Origin: Alnus glutinosa
Taxonomy: Eukaryota > Streptophyta > Magnoliopsida > Fagales > Betulaceae
DNA length: 64,000 nucleotides
Direction: 5' to 3'
Assembly (NCBI RefSeq): GCF_958979055.1
Contig: NC_084887.1
Span: 32,684,044 to 32,748,043, forward strand
Of the stretch, positions 56,901 to 64,000 are shown one piece after another. The position numbers were made by a program, and so were the translations under genes. The first letter of the stretch is position 1. Each line of letters starts with the position of its first letter. Under the pieces are notes generated by a model, which searched no databases, had not been told where the DNA came from, and worked only from the letters and a program-made list of their open reading frames with translations.

Positions 56901-59900
56901 ATAGAAAGATCTAACATAAAATTTCCCTTTGTGAGAAGGAGACCACCAGAGCTGATCTTCCCCATCACAATTCCCTCTGGTTGAGTACAACAAAGAGAAG
57001 AAAGAAGCCAAAACATCTACCTCCCAGTCGTGGGCCGCTCGGAAGAAGCTAACATCCCACTGATAGGACCCACTCACCACAACCAAATGGTCTGCAACAT
57101 GTGCGTCCTTGTCACACGCAATGTCGTACAAAACTGGAAAAACTTCCTTAAGAGGCGCCTCACCACACCACACATCATCCCAAAAACGGATCCTAGATCC
57201 ATTTCCCAGAATAAGTCTAGTATAGCTGCAAAACAACCTCCACCCCTTCCTAATATTCTTCCATAACCCCACTCCATGAGACCCAGGGGGGTCTAAAGAA
57301 CACCAACCATCCCAAGTAGATCCGAACTTTGCATCCACAACAGATTTCCACCAAGCCTCTCTCTCATGGGCATAGCGTCATAGCCACTTCCCTAACAGAG
57401 CCATATTGAAAATCCTCAAATTTCTAATGCCCAGACCACCACTAGAAATAGGAGAGCAAACCTTGGCCCAATTAACCAAATGAAACTTAAATTCTTCGCC
57501 TATGCCACCCCACAAGAAATCCCTATGCAACTTCTCAATACGATTAGCAACACTTGAAGGAATAGGGAAAAGGGATAGAAAGTACGTTGAAAGATTAGAG
57601 AGAGTGCTTTTTATAAGGGTTACTCTGCCACCCTTCAACAAATACAACCGCTTCCAGCTAGCCAACCACCTCTCAATCTTGTCAACTACCTCATCCCAAC
57701 TAGACTTATTCTTAAAAGGGGCCCCCAACGGAAGACCAAGGTACTTTAACGGAAGAGAAGAAATTCCACAGCCCAAAATGCCAGCAAGTTCATCCATGTT
57801 ATCCACAAGACCCACAGGAACCAAAACTGACTTATCCAAATTAATCTTCAATCCTGAAACAGCTTCAAAGGACAGTAATAACATACGAAGATAGAGAAGA
57901 TGTTCAGGACTAGCTCCGCAAAAAACTAAAGTATCGTCTGCAAAAAGCAAATGAGAAATATGAATCACTTCATTGCTACTAGAGCCCACAGAGAACCCAG
58001 AGAGAAAGCCCCTTTGAACAGTAACAGAGAACAACTTGCTGAAGGCCTCCATCACAATAACAAACAAAAGAGGCGACAGAGGATCACCCTGTCTAAGACC
58101 ACGAGAGCTGCCAAAAAAACCAGCAGGGGTGCCACTCACCAAAACCGAGAAGCGCACTGAAGAAATACAATGCGCTATCCAAGAATACCATCTCTCCCCG
58201 AAACCACATCTTCTCAACATATACAATAAGAAATCCCAATTAACATGATCATAAGCCTTCTCGATATCCAGTTTGCATAGCAACCCTGGTTCACCTGATT
58301 TGATGCGACTATCCAGGCACTCATTAGCTATAAGAACAGAATCAAGAATTTGCCTTCCTTTCACAAAAGCATTTTGCGGATTCGAAATAATCTTCTCCAC
58401 AACCTTTCTGAGCCTATTAGCAAGAACTTTGGCAATGATCTTGTACACACCACTTACAAGACTAATAGGCCAAAAATCTTTAAGATCCACAGTCCCGAAC
58501 TTCTTCGGAATTAAGGCTAAGAAAGTGGCATTAATACTTTTGACAAACTTGCTATGAGTGTGAAAGTCCTGGAAAACTCCCATGAGGTCAGTCTTGATCA
58601 CCTCCCAACAATCTTGGAAAAACGCAAGAGTGAACCCATCAGGGCCTAGATCCTTATCATGATTCAAACCTTTGACCACCTTTAAGACCTCCCTTTCCTC
58701 AAAAGGAAGTTCTAAGGAATCGGCTTCACCCGCATCCAAATTGTCAAAAACCATGTTATCCATCCTAGGCCTCCAACAGAAAGATTCTGTAAAAAGAGAT
58801 TTGTAAAATTGAGCAACATGATCCTTAATAACCTGCTGATCTGAAGAGATAGAGCCATTGATAGAGAGAGACTCAATGGAATTGGATCTCTTGTTCGAAT
58901 TGGTTACCCGATGAAAGAATTTAGTGCATTTATCATCCTCCTTAAGCCAAAGAGCCCTAGACTTCTGTCTCCAGCTAATCTCCTCCTGTAAAATAGAGTT
59001 CTCCAGATCTCTGATGACCCCACATTTCCTCGTCTTTTCTTCAGGAGTTAAACCCTGTTGTTCCTCCAATCTATCAAGAGCACTCAAATCTTCCAAATGC
59101 ATTTTCTTGTGGAACTCCACATTACCAAACTCCTGATCATTCCATCTTTTGAGATCAATCTTCAAAGCCTTAAGCTTTTGAGAGAAGATGAAGCTGGGCG
59201 AGCCTTGGAAGCTATAAGACTCCCACCAAAGCCGCACCCTATCCACAAACCCTTCTGCCTTTAACCACATATTCTCAAACCTGAATGGTCTGGGACCCCA
59301 ATGGACCCCACCACAATCAAGAAGAATAGGAAAATGATCAGAACACAATCTTGGAAGCCTTTTCTGAAGAGAACTTGGAAACTTGACTTCCCAATCTGGG
59401 GAAACAAGAAATCTATCGAGGCGAGACCAAGAGGGACTCTCCTGATTATTAGACCACGTAAATGGCCCTCCTGAAAGAGGTAGATCCATAAGATTCTGCT
59501 CAAAAATAAAATCCGAAAACTCCATCATAGCCGCATTAATACGAACGTCTCTAGATCTTTCAGCAGGAAAGCGTGTGACATTGAAGTCACCCCCGATGCA
59601 CCAAGGCAGCTCCCACCAAGAAGAAAGGCCAGCCAACTCATCCCAGAGAGAACTTCTTAGAGAGTCCAAGTTAGGACCGTAGACCCCAGCAAAAGCCCAA
59701 GAGAAGTTGTCAGCAATACTTCTGAAAGAACAAGCAACAACGAACTCGCCCGCATACACATCAATCTTCTCTACGATCCTTCTATCACACATGATCAAAA
59801 TACCACCAGAGGCTCCGCGAGAAGCTAAATAACACCAATCAACAAAGTGACAACCCCATAGACTTCTCACTAAACTATTGGACACAAAATCCAGTTTAGT

Positions 59901-62623
59901 TTCTTGCAAGCAAATAATATCAGCCTTCCACTGCCTTAATAAGTTTCTGACTTTCAACCGCTTGTCACCCTCGTTTAACCCTCTAACATTTCAAGAGAGA
60001 ATTTTGGGCTTCATTAAAAACCACCAAAAGCCCTGCCTTTGCACCTACCACGAGAGGTGCTTCCACTATGTGCATCATAATTAACCGAACAAGATAATCT
60101 GTTTAATTCCCTCGTACCTTTGATGCTCAAGCTCGAGCTAAAACCCGTTGCCTTCTTAACATTACTGTCGATTATAGCCTCAAACACAGCCGAAAGCTTA
60201 CCTTCAAAGCCATCGCAAGTAATCCCCACCCAATGGCTATATGCTAGAATTGCTTTCAAAAAGCCCTCTGGGGTCTTCTCACCAGAATAGTTCCTGACTT
60301 TGTCAATAAAAGACACAGGTACAGGCTCTTCCTCTGGGAGTAAAGCAATTTCCAGCCCATTCCTTTCTTCCAAGCCTGAGTTGTGGTTCAGCATAGGAAC
60401 AGAAGAAGTAATTCCCGAAGAAATCAGGGGGTCTGGAGGACCCGAATCAACCCACATAGACAACACATCATCTGAATCCCTAATAACATTGGCACAAACA
60501 ACCGGATCTATGGGAGAAACCCCCGAATTTTTATCATTATCATCATTGTTTATTATTGTTGTTTTAAAGTTGTGTTCTGGGTTCTCCACTTATTAATGAT
60601 TTATTTAATTTCTAACTATTCCATTACCATTTCATTTATTCAGCAGTCTCTTAGGCCACGGCACTGATCATGAGGAAGCTGCTCCTAGCCAGTCAAAAAT
60701 AGTGTTAGTCCAAGCTACTGGAGGAATTATTGCAGGAGCAACAGCGTCCTGCATCACAACCCCATTGGACACCATTAAGACACGCTTACAGGTATTCATT
60801 AACCTAGATCACATCAAACTATCTTCTTCTTCCTTCATCAGTTCCATTGAACCCTGACTGCCGGACAAGCTTTTGGCTGGTTGCAATTGAAAATGCTCTA
60901 TAAATTTCTCCAGAAAAAACATGCTTGGTCTATTCTATTTGCCATGAAAAATGTAATTCATGAATTGTTGATAACATTCTACCTACTTTTCCCTGAAAAA
61001 AATGGTGGCCTGAAGCTCCCTATTCCCTGTTCCCTTAGTTGCTGCTTGCTTTCTGGTGCGAGGGATTCTGAAGTTTGACCATCTTAAAGGCAATTCACAT
61101 TGTATTCATATAGTGACAAAGTAAATCAAGGGCATTCTCCTCTATTTCCCTAGACAAGTGATTAGTCATAGGAAAATTTAGAATTTACCCCGTCTTTTGT
61201 GTTCATGTGTGTGTGCGTATACATGCATGTAGGGGTGTAAGATGAGCTCGGCCACTCGTCAGCTTGGCTTGATTCGGTTCGGTTAAACTCGATTCGGTCT
61301 CGGTTTGAATAATAAATGAGCCGTTCGTGAACACAATAATATGTTCGAATATTAAACGAGACATACTCGTATAAATTCGGCTCGACTCGACTCGGATAAG
61401 CTTGTATAAACTCGTATAACTTCATTTTTACAATTTTTTCTTAGTATTATTTTAATTTTGTAATAAAAACATCTTAAGTAAAATGAATCATCTTCCTAAT
61501 ATGATAAATATAGCTTGAATTATTGTTGTGAGTTTAATTTTATAGATTTGTGTGTACATAAGTGTGTTTGTGAGTATGTGTGGTTATATGTGTTTGTGTG
61601 CACACATGTAATTTGTGTATGTGCATAATAAATTTATATACATACATATAAACTCGAGATTATATTATTTAAGATTCAAGTTAATTTCTTTAATGAACTC
61701 AGATGATAAAATTTTAACAAGACCTAATTAATTAATGATTAATATGGATTTATGAAAATATAAACAATCATGATATTTACTTTATATAATAAATGAATAA
61801 GTTAATTGAGCAGCTCGTGATAAGATCGAGCTCGACTCGTATTCGAAATAAAATTAAACGAGCCAAGCTTGAACAAAATATTTTGTTCGATGATAAATTC
61901 AAGTTCGACTCGTATTCGAAATAAAATTAAATGAGCCGAGCTTGAACATTCAATACTTGACTCGACTTGGTTCGAATACAGCCCTACATGCATGAGCATG
62001 CTTATGTTATTGTGTTTTGTATGTACATGCCAAGTTTATCAGTGCACTTGAATGGTTTCACTTTAATTGCATGTTGTGCAGTATTTCTTTTTCTTTTTTC
62101 CCACAAAAATATGGTAAGCTATTGGTATAGTGTCCATCAGTGTTTAGTCAACTTGGTAGGTAAGTGTTTTGACCACTAAGACATAGGGTTACCTACCAGG
62201 ACAGACAACTTTTTTGTTCCACGATTTGTTCCACAACTTCTATGGTATGTCTTCATGTAACTTAACACCCTTTGGCCCAAAAGATTAAGATAGGGCTTGA
62301 GATTTATTTTAGTATCCATGCAAAACTAAATGGGAGTCTTTAGTTGTCGGTTGTCTGAAACTGGAGGGGCTCCAACTGTTTGCAATAGTTCCATGGTTGT
62401 CAATTTACCCAAACTTTCCACCCGCAGTTGATATTTTTGCCCCTGCAATTTTAGTATAAGACATGGTATTGACATGGCATATTAGAAAAAATAATTTTAA
62501 TTACTATGTAGAATCTTTTGACTTCGTCAAAAGCGCGGTAGATCCGTAATTTATAATACTTGTACATTATAAAACCAACAATAAAACCAATTTATGCCCA
62601 CACTCATTTTTTCCTTTTCCCCC

Positions 62624-62664
<41 letters not shown>

Positions 62665-63156
62665 TGTGTTTATGGTTCAATCTTTGAATTCTTTTTTCTG
62701 CTATTTTTTCCTGGGCAAATAAATGCCTTCGTAAGTTGGTCTGTAACCATACAAATACAAAAAAGTTCAGAATTACTCCACAACCTTGTTTTGGGAGTTC
62801 CTGATGTGTGGAACACTCAATATATAGGTCTAGAGACCTCATCTTCTCAAAAAAAGCTAAAGCTAAAATGAGTATGCTATGGGCTTTGTGTTCATCTTCA
62901 TTTGACCGATTTACTTCTGATGTTTTCTTTTAATTAGTTTTTTTCTGCACTATAATAGGTGATGGGACATGAAAAGAGAACCACTGCAAGAGAAGTTGTT
63001 AAAGGCTTGATTAAAGATGATGGTTGGAAAGGTTTCTACAGAGGATTGGGTCCAAGATTTTTCAGCATGTCAGCTTGGGGAACCTCAATGATATTGGCTT
63101 ATGAATATCTGAGTATGACTCCTCCCTCCAAAAAATCATTATTCTGGAGTACATGA
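53968..63156 (+). CDS. Mitochondrial carrier, SLC25A44/At5g15640 type
   Basis: Five exons: 53968-54026, 54759-55140, 55383-55579, 60647-60791 and 62959-63156, GT-AG, 326 residues. The three carrier repeats carry signature motifs YPVSVVKTRLQ (42-52; Ser at the usual Asp place), VPIDVISQK (143-151) and TPLDTIKTRLQ (251-261), with the following GLYRGF, GLYRGFG and GFYRGLGPRFFS blocks. The protein is a six-helix inner-membrane transporter. The human relative SLC25A44 carries branched-chain amino acids; the plant substrate is not established. It reads almost collinear with Arabidopsis At5g15640, which I recall as the neighbour of COBL4. Intron 3 (5.1 kb) and intron 4 (2.2 kb) are enlarged by transposons. 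Exon 4 has a CAGCAG tandem acceptor, so one extra Ser is possible. Confidence 0.92.
56364..60000 (-). pseudogene. LINE ORF2 (endonuclease-reverse transcriptase), three stops
   Basis: One frame of about 1,210 codons, interrupted only by TGA at 59991-59993 (in LSWNVRGLN), 57378-57380 (in GKWLWRYA) and 56862-56864 (in FPWKSIW-type). The endonuclease domain has QETKLD, GGDFNVTR, LDRFL and SDHFPI. The RT has LIPKKFG, FVKGRQILD, LRQGDPLSPLLF and HLLFADDTLVF (near 57920-57955). The zf-RVT end has CCMCKMNGESVDHLLLHC. There are no frameshifts. Each stop replaces a family-conserved Trp. Confidence 0.92.
60014..60589 (-). pseudogene. LINE ORF1, C-terminal remainder
   Basis: 191 codons, hydrophilic, ending SRGRCKGRAFGGF just before ORF2. 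The nucleic-acid-binding N-terminal part usual for plant LINE ORF1 is missing through 5' truncation. The first codon is GTG, so this is not a true start. Confidence 0.65.
60641..60646 (+). promoter_or_regulatory. Tandem (NAGNAG) splice acceptor of carrier exon 4
   Basis: The acceptor reads CAGCAG. Use of either AG keeps the frame and adds or omits one Ser. The distal AG gives the family length. Confidence 0.7.
61222..61229 (+). repeat. 8-bp target-site duplication CATGCATG, left
   Basis: Identical to 61987-61994. Eight bases is the hAT size. Confidence 0.85.
61230..61986. mobile_element. hAT-type MITE in carrier intron 4
   Basis: 757 bp with inverted termini TAGGGGTGTA and (reverse-complemented right end) TAGGGCTGTA, flanked by CATGCATG on both sides. 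The ends are rich in GAGCTCG/GCTCGACTCG words, which occur near both termini as subterminal repeats. No transposase frame, so it is non-autonomous. Confidence 0.88.
61987..61994 (+). repeat. 8-bp target-site duplication CATGCATG, right
   Basis: Partner of 61222-61229. Confidence 0.85.
62628..62663. repeat. Poly-T tract (36 T)
   Basis: A homopolymer in intron 4, roughly 295 bp upstream of exon 5. Length is assembly-sensitive. Confidence 0.9.
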
Positions 63157-63159
63157 ATA

Positions 63160-64000
63160 TTGAGATGACAAAGTAAATAGGCTAAAGGACCCTATCATAT
63201 TTGTCATTTTTCTGCTTATTAAATGGATCTCAATCATCAGTAATTAGTGGATTTGGTGCTTGAACTCACACGGTAGACCATGACTTTCTAATTCTACTCC
63301 AAATTATTCTTTCTCCATTAGTCCAGTAGCGCTTGAGCTACCATATAAATATGTTCACCTTGGATCTAAATTCTGAAGGTCCATGTTGTTGGAACTTGTG
63401 TGGCCACGTGCTGTGCTATTTTTTCCACAGTCATGCTGCTTCAACTGGATTACAGCAATCGGATCTATTGCTTTATATTTGCTGTTCTGCTCATGTATTC
63501 TCATCTGCTTTTGATATTGTCATCTGTAGGAAATTGATAAGTTCTTTTTTATATGTGAACATTTAGTTTCAGGTTATCTTCAAAATATATCGCAGTATTC
63601 TAGGGAATGAACAAAGAAAATGCATATCTAATTTCTATGATGAAATCTTACCTCCTTTAAATTATTTTGTGGTTAACTAAGTATGCCAAATCTGTTTGTG
63701 TTTGTGTGTGTCGTTACTTTATGTGGCTTAAAAAAATTGTGAATGTTAGGGTACAAACTATGTATATATTTGTCATCATTATTTGTCCAGGATGCTCATT
63801 ATAATACTTGAGATTTTTAGTTTGTCTTATCTGGGGAACTATTATAGGAAGTAGGAACCTACGGATACCCATGACATTTTCTTCTTTTTATCTCTAAGAA
63901 ACTGTATATAGATGGAGAAGTGGTTTAACTTCAATGGTGAAAAACGAACTTTAATCATCGTTTTTCAGCCCCCCCTCCCCCCCCTCTCTCGCTGTGGTAC
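63160..64000. other. Downstream of carrier gene; no further gene seen
   Basis: The 3' UTR side of the carrier and AT-rich DNA with short open frames (63333-63566) that resemble no family. A C-rich run lies at the very end (63970-63990). Confidence 0.5.

Larger units (their letters stand above)
56277..60598 (-). mobile_element. LINE in antisense within carrier intron 3
   Basis: About 4.3 kb on the minus strand. It consists of the end of ORF1 (60589-60014), ORF2 with endonuclease, reverse transcriptase and zf-RVT (about 60000-56364), a 3' UTR and an A-rich tail (reverse complement of 56277-56295). The 5' end is truncated within ORF1. No clear target-site duplication was found. Because it is antisense to the host gene and free of obvious strong acceptors in the host sense, the exon 3-exon 4 junction stays intact. 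Confidence 0.93.

Noticed and set aside
56260-60620. Target-site duplication of the intronic LINE
   Set aside because: T/A-rich flanks give only 6-8 bp partial matches, so no convincing repeat was found.
1-64000. tRNA, rRNA or CRISPR arrays
   Set aside because: No cloverleaf with A/B boxes, no rRNA-like conserved segments and no regularly spaced repeat-spacer array were seen. The palindrome array at 298-372 is far too short and is in a plant.

Overview
The window is nuclear DNA from a eudicot plant, most likely a perennial or woody species with a medium to large, transposon-rich genome. The signs are GT-AG introns, plant-specific families (CHX antiporter, COBRA-like, B12D), AT-rich intergenic DNA, many degraded LTR elements, LINEs and MITEs, and a 200-base assembly gap at 13066-13265. 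I cannot name the species.

Layout. 1-7480 is repeat-rich intergenic DNA holding a truncated B12D-like copy (3675-4035, minus) and a broken PI-PLC-X gene (5178-5800, minus). 7500-10614 (+) is a four-exon CHX-type cation/H+ exchanger. 10700-19500 holds remnants of LTR elements and reverse-transcriptase genes, plus a well-bounded Mutator-like element with a GC-rich cargo (15259-16166). 19504-20058 (minus) is an intact B12D-like gene. 23592-26781 (+) is a COBRA-like gene close to Arabidopsis COBL4/IRX6 (secondary-wall cellulose). Tail-to-tail with it lies a COBRA/COBL1/2-type gene (27676-31367, minus). The block from the last exon of COBL4 to upstream of that gene is duplicated in tandem at 34629-40790, giving a second COBRA-type gene (35549-39315, minus) and a stranded fragment of COBL4 exon 6. 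41280-44340 is a decayed LINE (+), 45220-50802 a fairly young Ty3/gypsy chromovirus (minus), and 51129-52381 a short LINE derivative with a 17-bp target-site duplication. 53968-63156 (+) is a five-exon mitochondrial carrier of the SLC25A44/At5g15640 type. Its introns hold an antisense LINE (56277-60598) and a hAT-type MITE (61230-61986).

Context. From memory, COBL4 and the carrier are adjacent in Arabidopsis (At5g15630 and At5g15640). The window therefore looks like a conserved two-gene neighbourhood, here split by a COBRA tandem duplication and about 13 kb of transposons. The two COBRA-type copies are not equivalent: the copy nearer COBL4 lacks about 0.86 kb of upstream DNA that the other has, and it has replaced several residues usually kept in the family. 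No operon-like or defence-like system is visible. The most informative signals are the COBRA duplication, the Pack-MULE-like element, the nested elements with readable target-site duplications, and the LINE whose only three disablements are TGG-to-TGA changes.
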